Origin: CAYXWH01 sp964468755
Lineage (GTDB): Bacteria > Chloroflexota > Dehalococcoidia > Dehalococcoidales > RBG-16-60-22
Assembly: GCA_964468755.1 (NCBI GenBank)
Contig: CAYXWH010000003.1
Location: 18,076 to 82,075 of the forward strand
Direction: 5' to 3'
Length of the DNA stretch: 64,000 nucleotides
The notes beneath the pieces are model-generated. The model saw only the letters and a list, made by a program, of their open reading frames with translations. It searched no databases and was not told where the DNA came from. The position numbers and the translations under genes were made by a program. Of the stretch, positions 33,711 to 43,340 are shown one piece after another; position 1 is the stretch's first letter; each line of letters starts with the position of its first letter.

Positions 33711-35681
33711 ATGGCAGAAGAGGAAAAGAAACAAAAAAGCATAGATCAAGCCAGCAATGAGCTGATAGAAAAGGCAGCCAAGGATGGGGTTAACACTGCC
33801 TTTGACAGAGCCGAAGCAATGAAGCCATGCCCCATAGGCGCAGTGGGTAGCTGTTGTAAAAACTGCGGTATGGGTCCCTGCCGGGTACCTTTACCCAAGG
33901 GGAAAGAGGAAACCCCGGAGGAAAAGAAGAAAAGGCGTGGTATCTGCGGAGCTACCGCCGAGACCATCGCCGCCCGTAACTTCATCCGCATGGTAGCCGG
34001 CGGGGCATCAGCCCACTCCGACCACGGCCGGGGAGTGGCTGAACTCTTCCTGGCAGTAGCCAGGGGAGAAGCACCGGGTTACGAGATTAAAGATGAGCAG
34101 AAACTACTGCAGCTTGCTCTGGAATGGGGCGTGGAAATCGGTGAACGGAGTAACAACGAGATAGCTGTTGACATCGGTGAGAAGGCTCTGTCGGAGTTCG
34201 GCAAGCAGGAGGGTGAGCTCATAACCCTGAAAAAGGCCCCGCTAAAGCGCCAGGAGCTATGGCGGCAGCAGGGCATTGCCCCGAGGGGCATAGACAGAGA
34301 GATTGTGGAGATAATGCACCGCACTCATATCGGCGTTGACCAGGACTACCCAAGCCTGCTCAAACAGGGAGTGAGGGCAGCCATAGGCGACGGCTGGGGC
34401 GGCAGCATGATTGCCACCGAGCTCCAGGATATTCTCTTCGGCACCCCAACACCGATACTGGGCAAGGCAAACCTGGGGGTGCTCAAAGAAGATGAAGTGA
34501 ACCTCGTCATTCACGGGCATGAGCCTCTCCTCTCCGAGATGATAGTCGCTGCGGCTCAGGACCCGGAAATGGTGAAACTGGCTGAGTCCAAGGGAGCAAA
34601 AGGGATAAACCTGTCCGGTATGTGCTGCACCGCCAACGAGATATTGATGCGGCACGGAGTGCCCATCGCCGGGAACTTCCTGCAACAGGAACTGGCGATA
34701 GTAACCGGAGCGGTTGATGCCATGGTGGTGGACGTACAGTGCATCATGCAGTCCATACAAACCGTAGCTGAGTGCTATCACACCAAAATCATCACCACCT
34801 CTCCCAAAGCCAAAATCACGGGTGCTCTGCATATAGAATTTGATGAGCACGATGCCCTCAAGTCGGCGCGGGAAATAGTAAAGCTAGCCATAGAGAACTT
34901 CCCTAACAGGAAGTCAAATATATATATCCCTGACGTGCAGACCGACCAGATTGCCGGATTCAGCCATGAGACCATCAACTACCTGCTGGGCGGGATGTTC
35001 CGGGCTTCCTACCGGCCGCTTAACGACAACATCATCAACGGTCGCATCAGGGGAGTAGCCGGTGTTGTCGGCTGCAATAACGCGCGTGTCAAGCACAACG
35101 AGCCCCACGTTACCATGGTCAAGGAGCTGATAAAGAATGATGTACTGGTGATTACCACCGGCTGCAATGCCATTGCCTGTGCTGAAGCCGGGCTGATGGT
35201 CCCCGAAGCTGCCAGAGAGTTTGCCGGTGAAGGACTTGCCGAGGTCTGTGAAACGGTGGGCATCCCGCCGGTGCTGCACATGGGCTCCTGCGTTGACAAC
35301 AGCCGCATCCTGATAGCTGCCACCGCCATGGTCAAGGACGGCGGACTGGGCGACGATATCAGTGAACTACCGGTAGCCGGGGCTGCCCCCGAGTGGATGA
35401 GTGAAAAAGCCATTTCCATCGGGCAGTACTTCGTCGCCTCCGGCGTCTATACCGTGTTCGGTGTTACCTGGCCTACCGAAGGCAGCAAAGAGGTCACCGA
35501 TTACCTGTTCAAGGACATGGAGCAGATGGTCGGCGGCATGTGGGACTTTGAGCCTGACCCGGTTAAAGCCGCCCAAAAGATGATTGAGCACATTGACAAG
35601 AAACGCAAGGCATTGGGCATCGACAAGGCCAGGGAGAGAGTACTCTACGACATGGAGATGAGGCGCGAGATGGAAGGCTAG
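33711..35681 (+). CDS. acsA: Carbon monoxide dehydrogenase catalytic subunit
   Basis: 656 residues; reduces CO2 to CO at the Ni-Fe-S C-cluster and passes CO to ACS. The N-terminal cluster B/D motif is SCCKNCGMGPCRVP (about residues 45-58). HSDHGRGVAE (about 103) carries the His ligands region. Further along are LSGMCCTANEILMRHG, GVVGCNNARVKHN, TTGCNAIACAEAGL, and MGSCVDNSRILIAA, all C-cluster cysteines seen in CooS/AcsA. Length is normal. Followed by acsB after 37 bp, the bacterial (Moorella-type) order. Confidence 0.97.
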   Translation: MAEEEKKQKSIDQASNELIEKAAKDGVNTAFDRAEAMKPCPIGAVGSCCKNCGMGPCRVPLPKGKEETPEEKKKRRGICGATAETIAARNFIRMVAGGASAHSDHGRGVAELFLAVARGEAPGYEIKDEQKLLQLALEWGVEIGERSNNEIAVDIGEKALSEFGKQEGELITLKKAPLKRQELWRQQGIAPRGIDREIVEIMHRTHIGVDQDYPSLLKQGVRAAIGDGWGGSMIATELQDILFGTPTPILGKANLGVLKEDEVNLVIHGHEPLLSEMIVAAAQDPEMVKLAESKGAKGINLSGMCCTANEILMRHGVPIAGNFLQQELAIVTGAVDAMVVDVQCIMQSIQTVAECYHTKIITTSPKAKITGALHIEFDEHDALKSAREIVKLAIENFPNRKSNIYIPDVQTDQIAGFSHETINYLLGGMFRASYRPLNDNIINGRIRGVAGVVGCNNARVKHNEPHVTMVKELIKNDVLVITTGCNAIACAEAGLMVPEAAREFAGEGLAEVCETVGIPPVLHMGSCVDNSRILIAATAMVKDGGLGDDISELPVAGAAPEWMSEKAISIGQYFVASGVYTVFGVTWPTEGSKEVTDYLFKDMEQMVGGMWDFEPDPVKAAQKMIEHIDKKRKALGIDKARERVLYDMEMRREMEG

Positions 35682-35718
35682 GCTTCCTGCGCCACAGTAA
35701 TAAGGAGGTTACGAGGAC

Positions 35719-37926
35719 ATGTCTAAAATAATTGCATCGGCAGCCATCAGGGGTGCCCATAAAATTGTAGACCAAGCTGACAAGAAGTGGCAGGAAGCAA
35801 TGGACAAGTGGGGAGCCAACGAACCGGTCGGCTTCCCCAACACCGCGTATTATCTGCCGGTTATCTACGGGATTCTGGGGGAAAAGGTGGAAAAACTGGG
35901 AGATATGGAAAAGGTACTTAAAAAGTGTAAAACCATACTCCCGCCGCCGGTGCGGGAAAACCATCCCCTGCCCTACCTAGCTCCGGCACTTGATGCCGGG
36001 ATGGCAACCTTCTTTGCCGAGGAACTTATCGAAGCGATAAGATATCTGGAGCAGCCAGACTTTTACATCAAAGGTGAAGATGTTGCCGATAGTAATATAT
36101 GGCTGGGAGCCGCTGACGATGTCATTCTCAGAAAGAGAGGCGTCGAGTTCGTTGACGGTACGGCACCGGGCTTTGCGGCGATTCTTGGGTCGGCTCCGAC
36201 CAGTGAGATAGCTGCCAAAATCGCTCAAGAACTCCAGGAGAAGAACCTTTATGTTTTCATGTCGGCTGAGTACAACGGCAAGAGGTTCTCCGAGCAACTC
36301 GTCGAAGCCGGAGTGCAGATAGGTTGGCCTACCCGCCTCGTTTCGTTCGGGCCTGAGGTCAGTGCTACCGTATTTGCTGCCGGCTTTGCCACACGAGCGG
36401 CCCTTTCCTTCGGCGGCGTCGAGCCGGGCGAATATCGTAAAATACTTATCTATAATAAAGATAGAATATTCGCGTTTGCCATGCCACTGGGCTATGTTAC
36501 CGATGAATGGTATGCCAACGCTGCCGGCGCTATCAATTTCGGCTTCCCTACTATTGCCGATACCCCCATACCTGAAGTACTGCCCACCGGCATCTGCACC
36601 TATGAGCATGTCGTTTCCAATATCCCCCATGATGAGCTGGTCGCCAAGGCTATTGAGGTACGAGGGCTCAAGGTAACCGTTACCGAGCTTCCCATTCCGG
36701 TATCTTTCGGTGCCGCTTTCGAGGGGGAAAGAGTCCGCAAGGAAGAGTTCTACCTGGAAGCCGGCGGTAACCGGACGCCGATGTGTGAGTGGTGCACCAG
36801 CAAACGAATGGACGAGGTCGAGGATGGCAAGATTGAGGTAATCGGCCCCGAGATAGACGACGTGGAAGTGGGAACGGCTGTACCCTTGGCAATTGTGGTT
36901 GAGGTAGCCGGACGGGAAATGCAAGAGGACTATGAGCCCATACTGGAGCGCCAGATACACCACCTGATTAACTACGCCCAGGGGGTGTGGCACCAGGGGC
37001 AAAGAGATACCGCCTGGCTGCGCATCAGCAAGACAGCCAAGGAAAAGGGCTTCAAGCTGGAACACATCGGCACCTTGCTCCACGCCAAGCTCCACCAGGA
37101 CTTCGGGCGGATTTTTGATAAGCTTCAGGTCAAGCTCTACACCAAAGATGATCAAGTAAGGAAGGCAGTAGAACAGGCAAAAGAAGTCTATGCCCATCGT
37201 GATGCCCGTATTGAAGGCATGACTGACGAGACAACTGATACCTACTATTCCTGCACGCTATGTCAGTCTTTCGCCCCCAGTCACGTCTGCGTTATCAGTC
37301 CCGAAAGGACCGGGCTTTGCGGCTCCTACAACTGGATGGACTGCAAGGCCGCCTACGAGATTAATCCCACCGGCCCCAACCAGCCGGTAGAAAAGGGGAA
37401 AGTCATTGACGCCAAGCTGGGACAATGGCTTGGGGTCAACGGGTTTGTCCAGAAGGCTTCCCGCGGTAAGATAGACCATTACAACTTCTATAGCATCATG
37501 ATTGACCCGATGACCACCTGCGGCTGTTGTGAATGTATCGCCGCCGTCCTGCCCATGTGCAACGGCATCATGACGGTGAACCGCGAATATACCAAGGAGA
37601 CCCCCTGCGGGATGAAATTCACCACGCTGGCGGGTACTATCGGCGGCGGTATCAGCACCCCCGGCTTCGTCGGTCACGGCAAGTATAATACCACCCAGCG
37701 CAAATTCATCAAAGGCGACGGTGGCTTGCTCCGGGTGGTTTGGATGCCAACATCGCTTAAGGAGGAGATTGGTGACCGTATCAAAGCCAGGGCTGAGGAA
37801 TTGGGAGTACCCGACCTCCTCGACAAAATTGCCGATGAGACAGTAGGAACCACTGAAGAGGAAATTATACCATTCCTGCAAGAGAAAGGGCACCCGGCCC
37901 TTACCATGGAATCGATACTAGGTTAG
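35719..37926 (+). CDS. acsB: CO-methylating acetyl-CoA synthase
   Basis: 735 residues; joins CO, a methyl group and CoA at the Ni-Ni-[4Fe-4S] A-cluster. The A-cluster ligands appear as SCTLCQSFAPSHVC, then GLCGSYNWMDCKAA (about residues 515-550) and TTCGCCEC (about 596-603, the CGC motif). The full three-domain bacterial form is present, including the N-terminal domain that docks CODH and is missing in archaeal CdhC. AGGAGG precedes the ATG by 11 bases. Confidence 0.97.
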   Translation: MSKIIASAAIRGAHKIVDQADKKWQEAMDKWGANEPVGFPNTAYYLPVIYGILGEKVEKLGDMEKVLKKCKTILPPPVRENHPLPYLAPALDAGMATFFAEELIEAIRYLEQPDFYIKGEDVADSNIWLGAADDVILRKRGVEFVDGTAPGFAAILGSAPTSEIAAKIAQELQEKNLYVFMSAEYNGKRFSEQLVEAGVQIGWPTRLVSFGPEVSATVFAAGFATRAALSFGGVEPGEYRKILIYNKDRIFAFAMPLGYVTDEWYANAAGAINFGFPTIADTPIPEVLPTGICTYEHVVSNIPHDELVAKAIEVRGLKVTVTELPIPVSFGAAFEGERVRKEEFYLEAGGNRTPMCEWCTSKRMDEVEDGKIEVIGPEIDDVEVGTAVPLAIVVEVAGREMQEDYEPILERQIHHLINYAQGVWHQGQRDTAWLRISKTAKEKGFKLEHIGTLLHAKLHQDFGRIFDKLQVKLYTKDDQVRKAVEQAKEVYAHRDARIEGMTDETTDTYYSCTLCQSFAPSHVCVISPERTGLCGSYNWMDCKAAYEINPTGPNQPVEKGKVIDAKLGQWLGVNGFVQKASRGKIDHYNFYSIMIDPMTTCGCCECIAAVLPMCNGIMTVNREYTKETPCGMKFTTLAGTIGGGISTPGFVGHGKYNTTQRKFIKGDGGLLRVVWMPTSLKEEIGDRIKARAEELGVPDLLDKIADETVGTTEEEIIPFLQEKGHPALTMESILG

Positions 37927-37941
37927 TAAGGAGGTTTGTAG

Positions 37942-39288
37942 ATGGCACTAACCGGAATAGAGATATTTAAATTACTACCCAAGACCAATTGCGGTGAGTG
38001 CGGGGTACCCACCTGTCTCGCCTTCGCCATGAACCTGGCGGCAGGTAAAGCCGAGCTCTCTGCCTGCCCCTATGTGTCCGAAGAGGCACGGGAAAAGCTA
38101 TCGGAAGCTGCGGCGCCACCAATCCTGCCGGTTACCATTGGCACGGGGGAGAGAGCCCTGAAGATTGGCGGTGAGACGGTCATGTTCCGTCATGAAAAAA
38201 GGTTCGAGAATCCTCCCGGCATAGCCATCCTGGTCAGCGACAGCATGGATGCCGCTGAAATCGATGCCAGGATAGACAAATGCAACACGATGCAGTATGA
38301 GAGAGTCGGCCTTATCCTCCGCCCCGACCTGATAGCGGTAAAAGATGATTCCGGGGACGCAGCGAAGTTTACCGCTCTTGCCAGCAAAGTCAAGGAAAAG
38401 AGCGACGCCGGATTTATCCTGATAAGCGACAACCCGGATATCCTCGCCGCTGCGGTGAAGGACTGTGCCGACCGCAAGCCGCTGCTCTATGCCGCCACCA
38501 AGGATACCGTCGACCGTATGGCTGAGCTAGCCAAGGAAAGCTCCTGTCCACTGGCGGTAAAAGGGGCAAACCTCGAAGAACTGGCGGAAATAACCGAAAA
38601 ACTCACTGCCGACGGAATCAAAAACCTGGTCATTGACTCTGGCTCGAGAACCCTCAAGCAGGCATTTGAAGACCAGATAATGATTAGAGGCGCCGCCCTT
38701 AACAAGAAGTTCCGTCCGCTGGGATACCCCACCATCACCTTCCCCGGAGAGATGACTGATAATCCCATGAAAGAAGCGATGCTCGCTGCTATGTTCATCG
38801 CCAAGTATGCCGGTATCATCGTTCTCTCTGACTTCCGGGGCGAAAGTCTTTTCCCATTGCTGGTGGAGAGGCTTAATGTTTATACTGATCCGCAGCGTCC
38901 GCTGGCGACTACTGAAGGAATCTACGAAATCAATAATCCCAAAGAGGACTCACCCCTATTGATTACTACTAACTTCTCGCTTACCTACTTCATTGTCTCT
39001 GGTGAACTTGAAAACAGCAGGGTACCCAGCTGGCTGCTGGTCAAGGACACTGAAGGACTTTCCGTGATGACCGCCTGGGCAGCCGGAAAATTCTCTGCCG
39101 ATATCATCGGTCCTGCGGTCAAAAAGAGTGGTGTAGCCGACAAGATCAAGCACCAGAAGCTGATTATCCCCGGCTACGTCGCCGCTGAAAGTGGGGGTCT
39201 GGAAGAAGAATTACCTGGCTGGGAAATCATGGTTGGACCCAGGGAAAGTGCTCACCTCCCAGCCTATCTTAAGACTTGGAAGCCTTAG
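37942..39288 (+). CDS. acsC: CoFeS protein large subunit (CODH/ACS gamma)
   Basis: 448 residues; carries cobalamin and a [4Fe-4S] cluster. The cluster motif is TNCGECGVPTCLAFA with ...SACPY (about residues 15-48). A TIM-barrel domain follows, then the C-terminal B12-binding domain (TNFSLTYFIVSGELE at about 340 onward). It accepts the methyl group from AcsE and delivers it to AcsB. AAGGAGG precedes the ATG, and acsE follows after 9 bp. Confidence 0.95.
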   Translation: MALTGIEIFKLLPKTNCGECGVPTCLAFAMNLAAGKAELSACPYVSEEAREKLSEAAAPPILPVTIGTGERALKIGGETVMFRHEKRFENPPGIAILVSDSMDAAEIDARIDKCNTMQYERVGLILRPDLIAVKDDSGDAAKFTALASKVKEKSDAGFILISDNPDILAAAVKDCADRKPLLYAATKDTVDRMAELAKESSCPLAVKGANLEELAEITEKLTADGIKNLVIDSGSRTLKQAFEDQIMIRGAALNKKFRPLGYPTITFPGEMTDNPMKEAMLAAMFIAKYAGIIVLSDFRGESLFPLLVERLNVYTDPQRPLATTEGIYEINNPKEDSPLLITTNFSLTYFIVSGELENSRVPSWLLVKDTEGLSVMTAWAAGKFSADIIGPAVKKSGVADKIKHQKLIIPGYVAAESGGLEEELPGWEIMVGPRESAHLPAYLKTWKP

Positions 39289-39297
39289 GAGGAAATA

Positions 39298-40173
39298 ATG
39301 ATCCTTATCGGAGAAAGCATAAACGTAGTATCAAAGACCATCGGACCAGCGATGAAAGAGAGAAATCCGAAGCCTATTCAGGAGATGGCCAAGGCCCAAG
39401 CTGAAGCCGGCGCGGACTATCTTGACGTCAATATTGGACCCGCCCGCCGAAACGGTGAGGAACTAATGGAATGGGTAGTCAACACCGTGCAAGAGGTAAC
39501 CGATCTGCCATTATCATTGGACACCACCAATCCATCAGCCATGGAGGCAGGGCTAAAGGTATGCAAGAGCAAGGCATTAATTAATTCTATCTCTGTAGTC
39601 AGGATGGATGAAGAATTACCCCTTGCTCAACAATACAATGCCGACTTCATCGGGCTCCTGTGGGGGCGTGAAGGAATGCCCAGGGACGCTGACGAAAGAG
39701 CCATGATAGCCCTTGAACTCACCACCACAGCCAACGGAATGGGTATACCCAACGAGCGTACCTGGCTTGACCCCATTGTCACGCCGGTAGTCAACATTGA
39801 GTCAAACCAAGCCAAGCCATGCCTGGAGTTCATGATGAGTGCGGCTGATGTCATCCCGGGATGTAAATCGGTGGTAGGCTTATCCAACGTTTCCAACGGT
39901 GCCCCTACCCACCTCCGCCCTCATCTCAACCGGACCTACCTGATAATGCTGATGCGCTACGGGGTGTACTCCGCCATCGCTGACGTCTTCGATAAGGAGT
40001 TAGTATCAATCGCCAGGGGTGAGATGCCGGAAATTGCTGACCTGGTCTATCGCGTAATGAATGGCGACACACCGGATATGTCCTCATTGAACCGGAAGGA
40101 ACGGGAATATGTAAAGACAGCCACGGTTATCACCGGAGAATCACTCTATTCTCATTCCTGGCTTGAGATATAG
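39298..40173 (+). CDS. acsE: Methyl-THF:corrinoid iron-sulfur protein methyltransferase
   Basis: 291 residues, pterin-binding TIM barrel. The signature segments are ILIGESINVVSKT at the N-terminus, GADYLDVNIGPAR (folate site), LSLDTTNPSAMEAGL, GLLWGREGMP and VVGLSNVSNGAP. It moves the methyl group from 5-methyl-THF to AcsCD. It is the last canonical acs gene of the operon and is followed by a 71-bp gap and a DUF3786 gene. Confidence 0.96.
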   Translation: MILIGESINVVSKTIGPAMKERNPKPIQEMAKAQAEAGADYLDVNIGPARRNGEELMEWVVNTVQEVTDLPLSLDTTNPSAMEAGLKVCKSKALINSISVVRMDEELPLAQQYNADFIGLLWGREGMPRDADERAMIALELTTTANGMGIPNERTWLDPIVTPVVNIESNQAKPCLEFMMSAADVIPGCKSVVGLSNVSNGAPTHLRPHLNRTYLIMLMRYGVYSAIADVFDKELVSIARGEMPEIADLVYRVMNGDTPDMSSLNRKEREYVKTATVITGESLYSHSWLEI

Positions 40174-40244
40174 TGAAACAATAGTGATTGGTCAATCAGC
40201 GAAGTATGGAGCGAGCAGCCGGGGAATAATAGATATATTTGCGG

Positions 40245-40916
40245 ATGAACGATAAAAACCTGACCTTGCCGAAAAAGAAATACGAGTACGGCTACGAGCT
40301 TGCGTACCAGATTGCGAGCAAGCAACTGGCCAGCCTTACTGCTATTGAGCAGCAGTGTCTCAATAGCGGCGCACGCTATATTGATGCCGGAAAAGTCAGT
40401 ATCGACTACCTGAATCAATCATACCTCATTTCGATTCCCACTGCTGAAGTCTCAACGCTGACCGGGAAAGAGAAGGTTCCCATCAGGGATACCATCCTCA
40501 TCCTCCACTACTTTATCCAGGCGAAAGGGACCCCCCTTTCCCACCGGCTGGTCGCCTACCGGGAACTCAAGGAAGGTTCACTATATGCTCCGGTATTCTA
40601 CCAGCGCGCCCTCAAGCCACTGGTTGACCATTTCGGCAACGAGCCGCAGCGGTTACTGGATACCGCCGGGGCTCTGGGTGGGCAGCCTGCCCGGTTTGGA
40701 GACGTAGCGGTAACCATTGACGCCTTCCCCCGGGTGCCTATCACCCTGGCCCTGTGGAGGGGTGATGACGAATTCCCACCGGAAGGGAACCTGATGTTTG
40801 ACAGTACGGTACCCGACTACCTGACCAGTGATGATATTCATGCATTATGTGAAATTATAGCCTGGAGGCTGGTTAAACTGCTCAAGGCGGGAGGTGATAG
40901 CCCTGATAAAAGGTAA
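40245..40916 (+). CDS. DUF3786 protein
   Basis: 223 residues from the ATG at 40245 (a TTG two codons upstream is possible; no clear Shine-Dalgarno). Family landmarks: ILHYFIQAKGTPL, RELKEGSLYAPVFYQRALKPL, GGQPARFGDVAVTIDAFPRVPITLALWRGDDEFPPEGNLMFD, all typical for DUF3786. No catalytic motif or cysteine cluster is evident. DUF3786 genes are recurrent neighbours of CODH/ACS and corrinoid genes in anaerobes, so a helper role in C1 metabolism is likely, but no function is established to my knowledge. It overlaps the following nuoE-like gene by 23 bases. Confidence 0.8.
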   Translation: MNDKNLTLPKKKYEYGYELAYQIASKQLASLTAIEQQCLNSGARYIDAGKVSIDYLNQSYLISIPTAEVSTLTGKEKVPIRDTILILHYFIQAKGTPLSHRLVAYRELKEGSLYAPVFYQRALKPLVDHFGNEPQRLLDTAGALGGQPARFGDVAVTIDAFPRVPITLALWRGDDEFPPEGNLMFDSTVPDYLTSDDIHALCEIIAWRLVKLLKAGGDSPDKR

Positions 40917-41382
40917 TGTTCTCCAAGCAGATGTCAAGGAAACAATGAAGGAAATCTTCGCCCACTATAGCGGCGGCCGGGAGGAGCTTATTCCCGTCCT
41001 GCAGGAGACCCAGCAACACTTCCGCTATTTACCCGAAGAAGCCATGCAGGAAATTGCCAGATTTCTGAAAGTGCCGGCAAGCACCGTGTACGGAGTGGTT
41101 ACCTTCTACGCTCAGTTCAAGCTTACGCCGTTAGGCAGGAAGATAGTCAAAATATGCCGGGGTACCGCCTGCCATGTCCGCGGTGGTGCCAAGATACTGG
41201 AGGAGGTAGAAAAACAGCTGGGTATTAAAGCCGGGGAGACCACCGAAGACCTTGAGTGGTCTCTGGAAACAATCGCCTGCTTTGGCTCGTGCGCACTGGC
41301 CCCGGTAATGGTGATTGATAATGAAGTGCACGGCCGTATGTCTCCAGCCAAGGTTAAATCGGTTCTTTCCGGTACGGAATAA
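40894..41382 (+). CDS. NuoE/HydC-like [2Fe-2S] subunit of the formate dehydrogenase complex
   Basis: 162 residues from a GTG that overlaps the DUF3786 gene; the start is uncertain because a CTG at 40903 has the better GGGAGG spacing. Thioredoxin-like [2Fe-2S] fold with cysteines in CRGTACHVRGG and CFGSC, and N-terminal helices with LIPVLQETQQHFRYLPEEAM, VYGVVTFYAQF typical for NuoE. It forms the NADH-side module with the next gene (NuoF-like). Together with the FdhA-type gene they look like a trimeric NAD-linked formate dehydrogenase. Confidence 0.9.
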   Translation: MIALIKGNVLQADVKETMKEIFAHYSGGREELIPVLQETQQHFRYLPEEAMQEIARFLKVPASTVYGVVTFYAQFKLTPLGRKIVKICRGTACHVRGGAKILEEVEKQLGIKAGETTEDLEWSLETIACFGSCALAPVMVIDNEVHGRMSPAKVKSVLSGTE

Positions 41383-41399
41383 GCTAAGAGGTGCGTCAA

Positions 41400-43340
41400 G
41401 TGAACTTCGAGGAGTTACAAAAAAAGGCAACCGCCGAGTGGCAATCACTGAGCAATCTGGACCACCCGCATATCATCATCGGGACGGCTACCTGCGGTCG
41501 TGCCGCCGGAGCGATGGGTGTTATCGCTGCCATCAAGAATGAGCTTGCCAAACACAACATCCCGGCAACCATCACCCAGGTCGGCTGCATTGGCATCTGC
41601 TATGCCGAACCGCTGGTCGAGATAGCCAAGCCGGACCGGCCTCATATCGTCTATGGTAACGTTACCCCGAAAATGGTCCCCCAGCTTATCGAAGACTACC
41701 TCTTGCATGATAACCCTCATCCCGAACTGGCGATGGGTACTGTCGGTGAAGAGACTATCGAGGGAATTCCCCGGTTATGGGAGTTGCCTATACTGAAACC
41801 ACAGGTACGAATATCGCTGCGAAATTGCGGGATTATCGACCCGGAGAAAATCGACCATTATATTGCCCGTGACGGTTATAGCGGGCTGGTAAATGCCCTG
41901 AAAAAGAGCCCGCAAGAAGTGATTGACGAAATAAAGAAATCAGGACTGCGTGGTCGTGGTGGCGCCGGCTTTCCCACCGGCATGAAGTGGCAGTTCTGCC
42001 GTGACGCTCAGGGAATACCCAAGTACCTGATTTGCAATGCCGACGAAGGTGACCCCGGCGCCTTCATGGACCGGTCGCTGCTGGAAAGTGACCCCCATGC
42101 CGTGCTGGAGGGGATGCTCATCGGCGCCTATGCCATGGGCGCTAACGACGGCTATCTTTACTGCCGTGCCGAGTACCCGCTGGCTATCGAACGGCTCAAG
42201 CTGGCGCTCCAGCAGATGGAAGCCTACGGACTGATTGGCGATAATATCCTCGGCACGGATTTCAGTTTCCACATCAAGATTAAAGAAGGCGCCGGCGCCT
42301 TTGTCTGCGGTGAAGAGACTGCCCTTATCGCCTCCATCGAGGGCAAGCGAGGTATGCCCCGCTCCCGTCCTCCCTTCCCCGCTCAGTCCGGTCTCTGGGG
42401 AAAACCGACCAATATCAATAACGTGGAGACGTGGGCTAATGTCTCCGCCATATTACAGCACAGCGGCGACTGGTATGCCGGTTACGGTACCGAAAAAAGC
42501 AAGGGCACCAAGACCTTTGCGCTGGCCGGAAAGATAAACCGTACCGGACTTATCGAAGTGCCCATGGGTATATCCCTCCGTGAAATCATTTACGGCATCG
42601 GTGGCGGTATACCCGGCGGTAAAGAATTCAAGGCGGTGCAGACCGGCGGACCTTCCGGCGGCTGCCTGCCCGCTACCCTGCTTGACCTGCCCGTTGAATA
42701 TGAGTCCCTGGCCGAGGCCGGGGCTATCATGGGTTCGGGCGGCATGGTGGTTATGGACTCGGACACGTGCATGGTTGATATCGCCCGCTACTTCCTGTCG
42801 TTTACCCAGTCGGAATCATGCGGGAAGTGTGTCCCCTGCCGGGTCGGTACCAAGCACATGCTGGACATCCTGGAAAAAATAACCCGGGGCGAAGGCACAC
42901 CGGAAGATGTTGACCTGCTGCTCAATCTCGGTAAATCAATTAAGGTGGGGGCACTCTGCGGACTGGGACAGACAGCGCCCAATCCGGTGCTTACCACCTA
43001 TCGCTACTTTGCTGATGAATATGAAGCGCATACCCGGGACAAGATATGCCCGGCTTTAGCCTGCACCGATCTGATTACTTTTTATATCCTGGCGGATAAG
43101 TGCCAGGGATGCGGCATTTGCCTGCGAAGTTGTCCGGCTGAAGCCATCACCGGCGCCAAGCGACTGGTGCACGTCATTGACCAGAGTAAGTGTATCAAAT
43201 GCGGCACCTGTCTTGAGGTCTGCCCCACCAAGTTCAGCGCAGTGGTCAAGGTCTCCGGAGAGGAAATAGCCGTGCCCAGTGAGCCGGTCCCGGTTACCGC
43301 CGCCAGACCCACCGCCGGCACAACGGCTCAAGATGAATGA
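41400..43340 (+). CDS. NuoF/HydB-like NADH-binding flavoprotein subunit with extra Fe-S domains
   Basis: About 646 residues from GTG at 41400, which has AGAGG 8 bases upstream; a GTG at 41391 is also in frame. Domain order: a thioredoxin-like [2Fe-2S] domain (~1-115, cysteines in TATCGRAAG and VGCIGICYAEPL); the NADH/FMN core (RGRGGAGFPTGMKW, CNADEGDPGAFMDR, GAGAFVCGEETALIASIEG); SLBB; the [4Fe-4S] site SCGKCVPCRVGT; and two C-terminal ferredoxin clusters (CQGCGICLRSCP, CIKCGTCLEVCP). This is the HydB/HndC architecture of bifurcating enzymes. It would exchange electrons between NAD(H) and the FdhA subunit. Confidence 0.93.
   Translation: MNFEELQKKATAEWQSLSNLDHPHIIIGTATCGRAAGAMGVIAAIKNELAKHNIPATITQVGCIGICYAEPLVEIAKPDRPHIVYGNVTPKMVPQLIEDYLLHDNPHPELAMGTVGEETIEGIPRLWELPILKPQVRISLRNCGIIDPEKIDHYIARDGYSGLVNALKKSPQEVIDEIKKSGLRGRGGAGFPTGMKWQFCRDAQGIPKYLICNADEGDPGAFMDRSLLESDPHAVLEGMLIGAYAMGANDGYLYCRAEYPLAIERLKLALQQMEAYGLIGDNILGTDFSFHIKIKEGAGAFVCGEETALIASIEGKRGMPRSRPPFPAQSGLWGKPTNINNVETWANVSAILQHSGDWYAGYGTEKSKGTKTFALAGKINRTGLIEVPMGISLREIIYGIGGGIPGGKEFKAVQTGGPSGGCLPATLLDLPVEYESLAEAGAIMGSGGMVVMDSDTCMVDIARYFLSFTQSESCGKCVPCRVGTKHMLDILEKITRGEGTPEDVDLLLNLGKSIKVGALCGLGQTAPNPVLTTYRYFADEYEAHTRDKICPALACTDLITFYILADKCQGCGICLRSCPAEAITGAKRLVHVIDQSKCIKCGTCLEVCPTKFSAVVKVSGEEIAVPSEPVPVTAARPTAGTTAQDE

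Noticed and set aside
41391..41399. NuoF-like start at GTG 41391
   Set aside because: Kept only as alternative: the AGAGG site is overlapped by this codon and fits GTG 41400 better.
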